Source of the DNA: Rhodanobacter sp. B04
GTDB taxonomy: Bacteria > Pseudomonadota > Gammaproteobacteria > Xanthomonadales > Rhodanobacteraceae
DNA: 64,000 bases
Reading direction: 5' to 3'
Assembly: GCF_002001125.1 (NCBI RefSeq)
Contig: NZ_MUNV01000009.1
Coordinates: 248,001-312,000, forward strand
Part shown: piece by piece, positions 52,802 through 61,193 of the stretch
How positions within the stretch are numbered: position 1 is the first letter of the stretch
Layout of the letters: the number at the start of each line of letters is the position of its first letter
Made by a program: the position numbers and the translations under genes
The notes under the pieces: generated by a model
Database searches by the model: none
What the model was told of the DNA's origin: nothing
The model's input: the letters and a program-made list of their open reading frames with translations, nothing else

Positions 52802-54934
52802 ATGTTTCGGCCCTTGCTGGCGGCGGTACTGGCCGCTGCCATGATGATCACCGCTGCCAACGCGCACCCGGCCGATGCCGGCGGCCCGCATCCGGCACCG
52901 CTGCAAGGCGCGGCCTTGCTGCACCAGCGCGAGCCGATGAGCTTTGGCGTGTTCTATTACCCGACGCAATGGCCGCGCAGCGAATGGCAACACGACTTCG
53001 GCGGCATGGCCAAGCTCGGTTTCGACTTCACGCACATGGCCGAATTCGACTGGACCTACCTGGAGCCGGAAGAAGGCCACTTCGATTTCGAATGGCTTGA
53101 TCATGCCATCGACCTGGCCAGCAAGGCTGGCTTGCGCGTCATCCTCGGCACGCCCTCGGGGGCGCCGCCAAGCTGGATGGACGAGCGCTATCCCGAGGTT
53201 TACCGGGTGGACGAGCACGGTCAGCGCCATGAGCACGGCATCCGCGCGGAAGTCTCCCTGGCCAATCCGAAATACCAAGCCTTCGTGGCGCGCCTGGTCG
53301 CCGCCATGGCCGAGCATTACGGCCATGATCCGCGTGTCTGGGGCTGGCAGATCGACAACGAGCCCGGCAGCTTCCTCGATTACAGCGACAGCGCGCGGGC
53401 GGCGTTCCAGGAGTGGCTGCAGAAAAAATACGGCAGCATCGAGGCGATGAATATCGCATGGGCCGGTTCGTTCTGGAGCACCCGCTACGGCAGCTTCAAG
53501 CAGGTGCACATCCCGAATGCCACGCTCGCAGCGGAAGACAAGCTGAGCCCGCATGCGCTGCTCGATTTCGCCCGCTACCAAGCCGATACCACCGCGCACT
53601 TTCTCGATGCTCAGGCGCTGATCATCAAGAAGTACGCCCGCCCCGGGCAATGGGTGACCACCAACTACACCAACGTCTCCACCGCCACCGATCCGCGGCG
53701 GGCACATGACCTGGATTTCCCGACCTTCACGCTCTACCCGGTCGCTGGCGCGAACGTGCTGGGTGGCGACAGCTATGAAGTCGGCAAGCCCGCCAACCTG
53801 ATTGAAGCAGCGGCGTATTTCCGCTCCATCAACGGCACGTTTGGGGTGATGGAATTGCAGCCGGGCCAGGTGAACTGGGGCGAGATCAATCCGCAACCCA
53901 TGCCCGGCGCCGTCAGCATGTGGATGTGGCATGCCTTTGCTTCCGGCGCCTCTTTGCTGAGTACTTATCGTTACCGCCATCCGTTGCGCGGCAGCGAGAT
54001 GTATCACGAGGGCATCGTCGGCACCGACGGCGTGACGCTCTCGCGCACCGGGCGCGAATTCGTCGACACCCTGCATCAGATCAAGGCGCTCGAATCGCAA
54101 CTCGATGCCAAGGCACCGCTGCCGCAGAAACTGGCGGCGCGCTACACCGCGTATTTGTGGAGCCAGGATGTTTTCTGGGATCTGGAAATCCAGCCGCAGA
54201 CCACGCTGTGGAACAGCTGGGCCTACCGCAACGGCTACACGCTTGCCGTAAAGAGTACCGGCGCGCCGATGGACTTCATTGCGGAAGACGATGACTTCAG
54301 CCGCTATCCGTTCCTGATCGCGCCGGCCTACCAGATGGTCAGCAAGCAGCTGGCGGACAAATGGCGGCGCTATGTGGAACACGGTGGCCACCTGATCCTG
54401 ACCAGCCGCACCGGGCAGAAAAACGAGCTCGGCCAGTTCCCCGAGGGACCGTGGTATGCACCGATCCTCGATCTGATCGGCGACGATGTCGATGGCTTCG
54501 ACATGCTGCCGCCGAGCGCCAATGGCGAAGTCAAGGCCGATGGCAAGACGCATGCCTGGCACCGCTGGGCCGACATTCTCACGCCGCACCCAGGCACCCA
54601 GGTACTCGCCACGTATGCCGATCACTACTACGCCGGCAAGGCGGCGGCGACCACCCGCAAGCTGGGCAACGGCACCGTCACCATGATCGGCGTATCGACC
54701 GATGACGGCGAACTGGAACGCGAGATCGTGCGCGGCGTCTATCAGCGCGCAGGCGTGCCGATCGAGGATCTGCCGAAGGGCGTGTTCATCGACTGGCGTG
54801 GTGGGTTTGATTTCATGGTGAACTACAACCCACAGACGTTTGCCCCCGTGCTTCCGGCAGGCGCGAGGATCGTGCACGGCCAGGTGCAGCTGGCCCCGGC
54901 ACAGACGCTGATCTGGAAGGACACGACGCCGTGA
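52802..54934 (+). CDS. GH42 beta-galactosidase, secreted
   Basis: A 710-residue protein with a signal peptide (LLAAVLAAAMMITAANA). GH42 motifs: GVFYYPTQWP, HMAEFDWTYLEPEEGHFDFEWLD, GTPSGAPPSWM, the acid/base Glu187 in WQIDNEPGS and the nucleophile Glu351 in GVMELQPGQVNWG. A trimerisation-type domain and a beta C-domain follow. Most GH42 enzymes are cytoplasmic, so the signal peptide is notable: it cuts beta-galactosides in the periplasm. The weak ribosome site is AGG 8 bases before the ATG. First gene of an operon that imports galactose and oxidises it to pyruvate and glyceraldehyde-3-phosphate. Confidence 0.9.
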   Translation: MFRPLLAAVLAAAMMITAANAHPADAGGPHPAPLQGAALLHQREPMSFGVFYYPTQWPRSEWQHDFGGMAKLGFDFTHMAEFDWTYLEPEEGHFDFEWLDHAIDLASKAGLRVILGTPSGAPPSWMDERYPEVYRVDEHGQRHEHGIRAEVSLANPKYQAFVARLVAAMAEHYGHDPRVWGWQIDNEPGSFLDYSDSARAAFQEWLQKKYGSIEAMNIAWAGSFWSTRYGSFKQVHIPNATLAAEDKLSPHALLDFARYQADTTAHFLDAQALIIKKYARPGQWVTTNYTNVSTATDPRRAHDLDFPTFTLYPVAGANVLGGDSYEVGKPANLIEAAAYFRSINGTFGVMELQPGQVNWGEINPQPMPGAVSMWMWHAFASGASLLSTYRYRHPLRGSEMYHEGIVGTDGVTLSRTGREFVDTLHQIKALESQLDAKAPLPQKLAARYTAYLWSQDVFWDLEIQPQTTLWNSWAYRNGYTLAVKSTGAPMDFIAEDDDFSRYPFLIAPAYQMVSKQLADKWRRYVEHGGHLILTSRTGQKNELGQFPEGPWYAPILDLIGDDVDGFDMLPPSANGEVKADGKTHAWHRWADILTPHPGTQVLATYADHYYAGKAAATTRKLGNGTVTMIGVSTDDGELEREIVRGVYQRAGVPIEDLPKGVFIDWRGGFDFMVNYNPQTFAPVLPAGARIVHGQVQLAPAQTLIWKDTTP

Positions 54935-54984
54935 TGCGCCTAACATCCGTATCGTTGTGCCATGGGGAAAACCTGAATCCATGA
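54934..54984 (+). CDS. Bridging mini-gene between GH42 and dgoK (16 codons)
   Basis: ATG 54934 overlaps the GH42 stop (TGATG), and its own TGA (54982-54984) overlaps the dgoK start (ATGA). The peptide MRLTSVSLCHGENLNP has no known features. It may exist only to hand ribosomes from GH42 to dgoK. Expression is unproven. Confidence 0.3.
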   Translation: MRLTSVSLCHGENLNP

Positions 54985-55925
54985 GCGGCTTGATCGGACT
55001 CGACTGGGGCACCTCCAGCCTGCGCGCCTACTGGTTCGATGCAGCTGGCGAAATCCGCGGGACGCGGGCGCGCCCCTGGGGCATTCGCCATCTGCCGGAG
55101 GGCGGCTTCGATGCCGCACTGGCCGACATCACTGAAGGCTGGCCCCGATTGCCCCGGCTGGCCTGCGGCATGGTCGGCAGCCGCCATGGCTGGCTGGAGG
55201 TGCCGTACATGGACCTGCCGGCCGAAACCGCGCAGCTCGGCGGCGCCGTTCGCAGCCTGCGCGCGAAGGATGGTTTGGACGTCCATATCGTTCCCGGCCT
55301 GCGCAACCCGCAGGGTCCCGACGTGATGCGCGGCGAAGAAACCCAGTTGCTGGGTGCCCTCGCCTTGCGCCCGGCACTGATTCCCGATTCCACCTGGATC
55401 CTGCCGGGCACGCACAGCAAGTGGGCTCGCGTGCGCGATGGCGCCGTAACCGACTTCTGCACCTTGATGACGGGCGAGCTGTTTGCGCTGCTGCGGCAGC
55501 ATTCGATCCTTTGTGCGGGCTCGGGCGATGCCGCGGTGGATCCTGACGCGTTTGCGCGTGGCGTCATCGCGGCACGCGACAGCGGTAGCGCCGGCGCATT
55601 CACCCTGCTGTTCTCGGCTCGTGCGTTGATGCTCGACAATGCGCTGGCGCCGGACGCCGTGCCCGAATATCTTTCCGGCCTGTTGATCGGTGAAGAAATG
55701 CGTTCCAGCGTGGCCTCGAATCGCTTTCGCCACGATGCACCGCTCCAGCTGATTGGCGATGCCGCGCTGAGCGCGCGTTACCGGCTGGCTGCATCCCACT
55801 TCGACCTCGAACTTGCCGAACCCGTGGTGGACGCCGCCGCGCACGGGCTGTGGCAGATCGCCTGCAATATCGGTCTCGTCAGCGCCGGCTCGTCCACGGC
55901 ATCCGAGGAAACTTCTGCATGCTGA
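54981..55925 (+). CDS. dgoK: 2-dehydro-3-deoxygalactonokinase
   Basis: A 314-residue ASKHA-type kinase: LDWGTSSLRAYWFD phosphate-1 motif at the N-terminus, GMVGSRHGWLEVPY, ILPGTHSKWA, and SGLLIGEEMRS. These are the DgoK family motifs. It phosphorylates 2-keto-3-deoxy-D-galactonate to the 6-phospho form, the third step of the De Ley-Doudoroff pathway. It overlaps the aldolase gene by 7 bases at its end. The ATG at 54981 begins right at the conserved motif. Confidence 0.92.
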   Translation: MSGLIGLDWGTSSLRAYWFDAAGEIRGTRARPWGIRHLPEGGFDAALADITEGWPRLPRLACGMVGSRHGWLEVPYMDLPAETAQLGGAVRSLRAKDGLDVHIVPGLRNPQGPDVMRGEETQLLGALALRPALIPDSTWILPGTHSKWARVRDGAVTDFCTLMTGELFALLRQHSILCAGSGDAAVDPDAFARGVIAARDSGSAGAFTLLFSARALMLDNALAPDAVPEYLSGLLIGEEMRSSVASNRFRHDAPLQLIGDAALSARYRLAASHFDLELAEPVVDAAAHGLWQIACNIGLVSAGSSTASEETSAC

Positions 55926-56563
55926 GCTCCTGGCTCAATCCCCTGCCCCTCGTCGCGATCCTGCGCGGCATTCGCTCCCATGAAGCCGTGAGCATTGGTC
56001 GGGTGCTTGCCGACGCCGGCTTTCGTGTGCTCGAAGTGCCGCTCAACTCACCGCAGCCGATGGAAAGCATTCGTCGGCTCAGCCAGTCTCTGGGCGACAG
56101 CTTCCTTGTCGGCGCCGGCACCGTGATGACATCGGCCCAGGTGCAAGAGGTCGCCGCCGCCGGTGGCCGACTGATCGTGATGCCGCACGCCGACGCCGTC
56201 GTGATCCGCGCCGCCAAGGATGCCGGCATGGTTTGCGTTCCCGGTGTCGCCACGCCCACCGAAGCCTTTGCGGCGCTGGCGGCCGGGGCCGACGGACTGA
56301 AGCTGTTTCCTGCCGACCAGGTATCACCCGAAGCACTCAAAGCCTGGCGTGCCGTCCTGCCCAAGGAACTGCCGGTGCTGCCGGTCGGTGGCATCACGCC
56401 CGGCAACATGGCGTCATGGCTCGCCGCCGGCGCGCATGGGTTCGGCATTGGTTCCGCGCTGTATGCGCCCGGCCTCGACGCTGCCGAAGTCGCCAGTCGT
56501 GCCCACGCCTTTGCTCAAGCGTGGGCAGCCGTCTCTCCAAAGTCTCAGGAACACCGTGCATGA
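55919..56563 (+). CDS. dgoA: 2-dehydro-3-deoxy-6-phosphogalactonate aldolase
   Basis: A 214-residue class-I aldolase: [16 protein letters not shown] (the VPLNSP form marks DgoA rather than KDPG aldolase Eda), GAGTV, and [11 protein letters not shown] with the Schiff-base Lys. It splits KDPGal into pyruvate and D-glyceraldehyde-3-phosphate. GAGGAAAC supplies the ribosome site inside the end of dgoK. Its stop overlaps the dgoD start (ATGA). The length is normal for a trimeric aldolase. Confidence 0.93.
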   Translation: MLSSWLNPLPLVAILRGIRSHEAVSIGRVLADAGFRVLEVPLNSPQPMESIRRLSQSLGDSFLVGAGTVMTSAQVQEVAAAGGRLIVMPHADAVVIRAAKDAGMVCVPGVATPTEAFAALAAGADGLKLFPADQVSPEALKAWRAVLPKELPVLPVGGITPGNMASWLAAGAHGFGIGSALYAPGLDAAEVASRAHAFAQAWAAVSPKSQEHRA

Positions 56564-57708
56564 AGATCACCAAGCTCACCACTTTCCTGGTGCCACCGCG
56601 CTGGCTGTTCCTTCGCATAGATACCGATGTCGGCATCTGCGGCTGGGGCGAACCGGTGGTGGAAGGTCGCGCACATACCGTGGCCACCGCCGTCGATGAA
56701 CTGTCCGATTACCTGATCGGCAAGGACCCCCGCCACATCGAGGATCTGTGGAACGTGATGTACCGCGGCAGCTTCTACCGCGGCGGCCCGATCCTGATGA
56801 GCGCGATCGCCGGTGTCGATCAGGCACTATGGGACATCAAGGGAAAGCATCTCGGCGTGCCGGTGCATGAACTGCTCGGCGGTCCGGTGCGCGAACGCAT
56901 TCGCGTGTACTCGTGGATCGGCGGCGACCGTCCGGCGGATACGGCCTTGGCGGCGAAGGCCGCGGTCGAACGCGGCTTCACCGCGGTCAAGATGAATGGC
57001 ACCGAGGAGATGCACTTCGTCGACAGTCACGCCAAGGTCGAACGCGTACTGGAGAACGTGCAGGCCGTACGCGAAGCGGTCGGCCCGCACATCGGCCTGG
57101 CCATCGACTTCCACGGCCGCGTGCACAAGCCGATGGCCAAGGTACTGATGCGCGAGCTGGCGCCGTACAAGTTGATGTTCATCGAGGAGCCGGTGCTGTC
57201 CGAGCATCTGGATGCGATTCCGGAGTTGGCCAGCATTGCCCCGGCACCGATCGCGCTGGGCGAGCGCCTGTATACGCGCTATGACTTCAAGCGCGTGCTG
57301 CAGATGGGCGGCGTCGACATCATCCAGCCCGATCCGTCGCACGCCGGCGGCATCACCGAAACCCGCAAGATCGCGGCGATGGCGGAAGCCTACGACGTGG
57401 CGCTGGCGCTGCACTGCCCGCTCGGCCCGATCGCGCTGGCGGCGAATCTGCAGCTCGATGCGATATGCCACAACGCCTTCATCCAGGAACAGAGCCTGGG
57501 CATCCATTACAACGCCGCCAACGACCTGCTCGACTATGTGGTCGACCGCAATGTATTCGCCTACGCGGATGGCTACGTCACGATTCCCGGTGGCCCCGGC
57601 CTCGGCATCGAGGTCAACGAAGCCTACGTCGCGGAGCGCGCCGAGGTTGGCCACCGCTGGCGCAATCCGCTGTGGCGTCACGACGACGGCAGCGTCGCCG
57701 AATGGTAA
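56560..57708 (+). CDS. dgoD: D-galactonate dehydratase
   Basis: A 382-residue enolase-superfamily enzyme. [20 protein letters not shown] opens the capping domain. Metal ligands appear in AIDFHGR, FIEEPV and ALGERLY. The acid/base His is in [11 protein letters not shown], and [13 protein letters not shown] is DgoD-typical. It dehydrates D-galactonate to 2-keto-3-deoxygalactonate with magnesium. The start lies within the aldolase stop. The order dgoK-dgoA-dgoD is that of E. coli, but a GalP-like sugar permease replaces the galactonate carrier DgoT, so galactonate is made inside from galactose. Confidence 0.94.
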   Translation: MKITKLTTFLVPPRWLFLRIDTDVGICGWGEPVVEGRAHTVATAVDELSDYLIGKDPRHIEDLWNVMYRGSFYRGGPILMSAIAGVDQALWDIKGKHLGVPVHELLGGPVRERIRVYSWIGGDRPADTALAAKAAVERGFTAVKMNGTEEMHFVDSHAKVERVLENVQAVREAVGPHIGLAIDFHGRVHKPMAKVLMRELAPYKLMFIEEPVLSEHLDAIPELASIAPAPIALGERLYTRYDFKRVLQMGGVDIIQPDPSHAGGITETRKIAAMAEAYDVALALHCPLGPIALAANLQLDAICHNAFIQEQSLGIHYNAANDLLDYVVDRNVFAYADGYVTIPGGPGLGIEVNEAYVAERAEVGHRWRNPLWRHDDGSVAEW

Positions 57709-57710
57709 GC

Positions 57711-57740
57711 ATGCCTTCCCTCGATTGCGGAGCCTGCTGA
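57711..57740 (+). CDS. Bridging mini-gene between dgoD and the dehydrogenase (9 codons)
   Basis: ATG 57711 is 3 bases after the dgoD stop, and its TGA (57738-57740) overlaps the next ATG (TGATG). The peptide would be MPSLDCGAC. No protein role is expected; it could act in translational coupling. The GGAG ribosome site of the next gene lies inside it. Confidence 0.2.
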   Translation: MPSLDCGAC

Positions 57741-58504
57741 TGCCTTCGTTCGCCAGCTATCCCAGCCTGATCGATCGCAGCGTGCTGATCACCGGCGGCG
57801 CCAGCGGCATCGGCGCGGCCTTCGTCGAAGGCTTCGCGCGCCAGGGTGCGCGGGTCGCGTTTCTCGATGTGGACGATGCCGGCGCCGCATCGCTCTGTGC
57901 CTCGCTCGCCGAGGTGCCACATGCACCCCACTATCTGCACTGCGATCTCACCGACCTGGCCGCGTTGCAGGTCGCGATCGTCGCAGCACGCGCGCTGATC
58001 GGACCGATCGCCGTACTGGTCAACAACGCGGCCAACGACGCACGCCATGCACTGGCCGACATCCAGCCCGTGGATTTCGAGCGCAACGTGGCGGTGAACC
58101 TGCGCCACCAGATCTTCGCCACCCAGGCGGTAATTCCCGACATGCACCAGCTCGGCGGCGGCTCGATCATCTGCCTGGGCTCCACCGGCTGGATGAAAAA
58201 GAATGCGGGCTATCCGCTTTACGCGATGGCCAAGGCCGCCGTACACGGCTTTGTCAACGGCATGGCACGCGAGCTCGGCCCGCAGCACATCCGCATCAAC
58301 AGCCTGGTGCCGGGCTGGGTGATCACCGACAAGCAGGCGCGCCTGTGGCTGGACGACGCCGGCCGCGAGGAGATTGCACGCGCGCAATGCATGCCCGGCT
58401 TCCTGATGGCCGAGGATCTTGCACGCGCCGCCCTGTTCCTCGCCGCCGATGACAGCCGCATGTGCACCGGACAGGATTTCATCGTGGACGGCGGCTGGGT
58501 ATGA
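57740..58504 (+). CDS. SDR-family sugar 1-dehydrogenase (galactose dehydrogenase by context)
   Basis: A 254-residue short-chain dehydrogenase: LITGGASGIGAAF cofactor loop, LDVDD (Asp after beta-2, favouring NAD), NNAAND, catalytic Ser with YAMAK (Tyr and Lys), and the C-terminal CTGQDFIVDGGW. The YPSLIDRSVLITGG start, CDLTDL and VNLRHQIFATQAV resemble Caulobacter D-xylose dehydrogenase XylB. In this operon it most likely oxidises D-galactose at C1 to galactono-lactone, feeding the lactonase whose start overlaps its stop (ATGA). GGAG lies 7 bases before the ATG. Confidence 0.8.
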   Translation: MPSFASYPSLIDRSVLITGGASGIGAAFVEGFARQGARVAFLDVDDAGAASLCASLAEVPHAPHYLHCDLTDLAALQVAIVAARALIGPIAVLVNNAANDARHALADIQPVDFERNVAVNLRHQIFATQAVIPDMHQLGGGSIICLGSTGWMKKNAGYPLYAMAKAAVHGFVNGMARELGPQHIRINSLVPGWVITDKQARLWLDDAGREEIARAQCMPGFLMAEDLARAALFLAADDSRMCTGQDFIVDGGWV

Positions 58505-59403
58505 CCACCCCGACCGTACTGGCGCCGATGGACCTCGCGCTGGACGCCGGCAATACCCTGGGCGAAGGCATCCTCTGGTGCGAACGCGCCCAGGCGCTGT
58601 ACTGGACCGACATCCAGCACGCCACGCTGTACTGCCTGCACCCTGCCAGCGACTCACTCGAACACTGGCCAATGCCCGAGCGACTCGCCTCATTCGCGCT
58701 ATGCGAAACCGATGGCTGGCTGCTGCTGGCGCTGGCCTCGCGACTGGCGTTTTTCCGCCTCGCCGATGGCCGGTTGCAGACGCTGCACGAGATCGAGCCC
58801 GATCTGCCGACGCGCTGCAACGACGGTGCCTGCGATCGCCAAGGCCGCTTCGTATTCGGCACGATGCACGAGCCTGCGGAAGGCAGCAAGCAGGCGCTCG
58901 GCAGTTTCTGGCGGCTCAATGCCGACCTCAGTCTGGAACAGCTCGCACTGCCGAAGGTGGCCATCAGCAACAGCATCGCCTTCAGTCCCGGCGGCACCAC
59001 GATGTACTACTGCGACTCGCTGGCACGCTGCATCCAGTGCTGCGAATACGGCGACACGCTGGGCACACCGCAATTGTTCGCGGACCTGGGCGAGCTTGCC
59101 GGCGAACCGGATGGTTCGTGTGTCGACGCCGACGGTTCGCTGTGGAACGCACAATGGGGCATGGCACGCGTAGTCTGCTATGCCACTGACGGCTCGGTGC
59201 GTCTGTTGCTGCCGGTGCCGGCGCGCCAGCCAACCCGACCCGCCTTCGGCGGCCGCGCTCTCGACACGCTGTATGTCACCAGCGCACGTGATGGATTGTC
59301 CGCGGCGCAGCTGGATGCCGATATCCACGCCGGCGCGCTGTTCCGTTCGCGGGTCAGCGTGCGCGGCTTGCCCGAGCCACGTTTCACGGGCATGCCGGCA
59401 TGA
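58501..59403 (+). CDS. SMP-30/gluconolactonase-family lactonase
   Basis: A 300-residue six-bladed beta-propeller: NTLGEGILW (metal Glu), LPTRCNDGACDRQGRF (Asn/Asp), ISNSIAFSPGGTTMYYCDS (Asn, Asp), EPDGSCVDADGSLWNAQWG and a closing GGRALDTLYVTSA blade. The family opens sugar lactones using a divalent metal. Here it should hydrolyse galactono-lactone to galactonate for DgoD. It overlaps the dehydrogenase stop by 4 bases, so dehydrogenase and lactonase are made together. Confidence 0.85.
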   Translation: MTTPTVLAPMDLALDAGNTLGEGILWCERAQALYWTDIQHATLYCLHPASDSLEHWPMPERLASFALCETDGWLLLALASRLAFFRLADGRLQTLHEIEPDLPTRCNDGACDRQGRFVFGTMHEPAEGSKQALGSFWRLNADLSLEQLALPKVAISNSIAFSPGGTTMYYCDSLARCIQCCEYGDTLGTPQLFADLGELAGEPDGSCVDADGSLWNAQWGMARVVCYATDGSVRLLLPVPARQPTRPAFGGRALDTLYVTSARDGLSAAQLDADIHAGALFRSRVSVRGLPEPRFTGMPA

Positions 59404-59413
59404 GGATCACCCA

Positions 59414-59476
59414 ATGAAAACCGCTGCTCATCCAACCGCCCATCGCCGTCCGCGGCCTGCAGGATTTCCTTCATGA
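59414..59476 (+). CDS. Bridging mini-gene before galP (20 codons)
   Basis: ATG 59414 has GAGGA 8 bases upstream. The frame encodes [20 protein letters not shown], and its TGA overlaps the galP ATG (59473, ATGA). The peptide is basic and Pro-rich. It could couple galP translation to the operon, or act as an attenuating leader. Expression is unproven. Confidence 0.35.
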   Translation: MKTAAHPTAHRRPRPAGFPS

Positions 59477-60918
59477 ATACTGTCGCGACATCCCCGCTGC
59501 ATCCGTCCCGCACCACGGCCCTGTTCACCTGCATGCTGGCCGCGCTGGCCGGGTTGATGTTCGGCCTGGACATCGGCGTGATTTCCGGTGCCACCCAGTT
59601 CATCCAGAAAGAGTTCCAGATCTCCGATCACGTGATCGAGTGGATCGTCAGCTCGATGATGCTCGGCGCGGCGATCGGTGCGCTGGGCGCGGGCTGGATG
59701 TCCGCGACGCTGGGGCGCAAGCGTTCGCTGATCCTGGGCGCCGTGCTGTTCGTGGCCGGCTCGCTGCTCAGCGGTGCGGCATGGTCGCCGGAGACACTGG
59801 TCGCGGCGCGGGTGATCCTGGGCCTGGCGATCGGCGTGGCCACCTTCACCGCGCCGTTGTACCTGGCCGAGGTGGCCGAGGAACATATCCGCGGTGCGAT
59901 GATCTCGCTGTACCAGCTGATGATCACCATCGGCATCCTGGTGGCATTCCTGTCCGATACCGCCTTCAGCTACAGCGGCAACTGGCGCTGGATGCTGGGC
60001 ATCATCGCGATTCCGGGCATCCTGTTCCTGCTCGGCCTGTTCCTGCTGCCGGACAGCCCGCGCTGGCTGATGATGCGCGGGCGCAGGCAGGAGGCCACCG
60101 ACGTGCTGCAGAAATTGCGCGGCGATGCCGACCATGCAGCACGTGAAGTGGCCGACATCGAGGAGCAATTGAAAACGCCACAGCGCGGCTGGCACCTGTT
60201 CCTGGAGAACCGCAACTTCCGCCGTTCGGTGGGACTGGGCGTGCTGCTGCAGGTGATGCAGCAGTTCACCGGCATGAACGTGGTGATGTACTACGCACCG
60301 CGCATCTTCCAGGACATGGGCTACGCCACCTCGGCACAGATGTGGTTCACCGCGGTGGTCGGCCTGACCAACGTGCTGGCCACCTTCATCGCGATCGGCC
60401 TGGTCGACCGCTGGGGCCGCAAGCCGATCCTGTACACCGGCTTCAGCGTGATGGCGGTGGGTCTTGGCCTGGTCGGCACGATGATGCATCTGGGCATCGC
60501 CACGCATGGCGAGCAGATTTTCACGGTGGCGATGCTGTTGACCTTCATCGTCGGCTTTGCGATGTCCGCCGGCCCGCTGATCTGGGCGCTGTGTTCGGAA
60601 GTGCAGCCGCTGAAGGGTCGCGATTTCGGCATCGGTTGCTCGACCTTCACCAACTGGGTCGCCAACATGATTGTCGGCGCCACCTTCCTGACCCTGCTCA
60701 ACGGCATCGGCAACGCGGCCACGTTCTGGTTGTATGCGGCGCTGAATCTCGTGTTCCTGGCGATCGCCTTCGTACTGATCCCGGAGACGAAGAACGTCTC
60801 CCTTGAGCAGATCGAACGCAACCTGATGGCCGGCCTGCCGCTGCGCGAAATCGGCAGTGCGCCCTCGGCGGTATCGTCCGGCTTCAGCAGGCATGCAGCG
60901 GAAGACGTCGCCTCCTGA
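59473..60918 (+). CDS. galP: Sugar/H+ symporter, GalP-like
   Basis: A 481-residue MFS sugar porter with twelve helices: [14 protein letters not shown] in helix 1, GRKRSL after helix 2, [19 protein letters not shown] between helices, [17 protein letters not shown] in helix 7, DRWGRKPIL and [17 protein letters not shown] at the end. The start and tail match E. coli GalP/XylE-type carriers. It would import galactose released by GH42. AGGA lies about 8 bases before the ATG. Confidence 0.9.
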   Translation: MNTVATSPLHPSRTTALFTCMLAALAGLMFGLDIGVISGATQFIQKEFQISDHVIEWIVSSMMLGAAIGALGAGWMSATLGRKRSLILGAVLFVAGSLLSGAAWSPETLVAARVILGLAIGVATFTAPLYLAEVAEEHIRGAMISLYQLMITIGILVAFLSDTAFSYSGNWRWMLGIIAIPGILFLLGLFLLPDSPRWLMMRGRRQEATDVLQKLRGDADHAAREVADIEEQLKTPQRGWHLFLENRNFRRSVGLGVLLQVMQQFTGMNVVMYYAPRIFQDMGYATSAQMWFTAVVGLTNVLATFIAIGLVDRWGRKPILYTGFSVMAVGLGLVGTMMHLGIATHGEQIFTVAMLLTFIVGFAMSAGPLIWALCSEVQPLKGRDFGIGCSTFTNWVANMIVGATFLTLLNGIGNAATFWLYAALNLVFLAIAFVLIPETKNVSLEQIERNLMAGLPLREIGSAPSAVSSGFSRHAAEDVAS

Positions 60919-61003
60919 TTCAAGTGAACTGCTGCGATGGTTTGGATGTACGGCAGGCGATGCAACCTGCCACCATCGTGGCATCGAGCCTGTACGTATT
61001 TAG

Positions 61004-61133
61004 GGATGGCCCGAATAGCTCATCATCCCAGCGAAAGCTAGGACCGAGTTCCCTTGCAAGACACGGAAGGCACTGAAGTCGCTGGATTCCAGCTTTCGCT
61101 GGAATGACGGGTAAAAAGTTATCCGGGCCATCC
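61004..61133. repeat. BIME-like element with inverted REP hairpins
   Basis: GGATGGCCCG at 61004-61013 mirrors CGGGCCATCC at 61124-61133. Inside, CATCCCAGCGAAAGCT and AGCTTTCGCTGGAATG are a mirrored pair. The shared core CATYCCAGCG and CCATCCTT flank also occur at 43948-43990. It separates galP from the amino-acid permease. Confidence 0.7.
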
Positions 61134-61193
61134 TTTGTTTTCTTCGAACACTACGCTTTGTCATTTGCAACGCTCACCTGGGGAAAGCACACG

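Noticed and set aside
52802-54934. GH35 assignment for the beta-galactosidase
   Set aside because: The YYPTQWP, DNEPGS and MELQPGQVNWG motifs are those of GH42.
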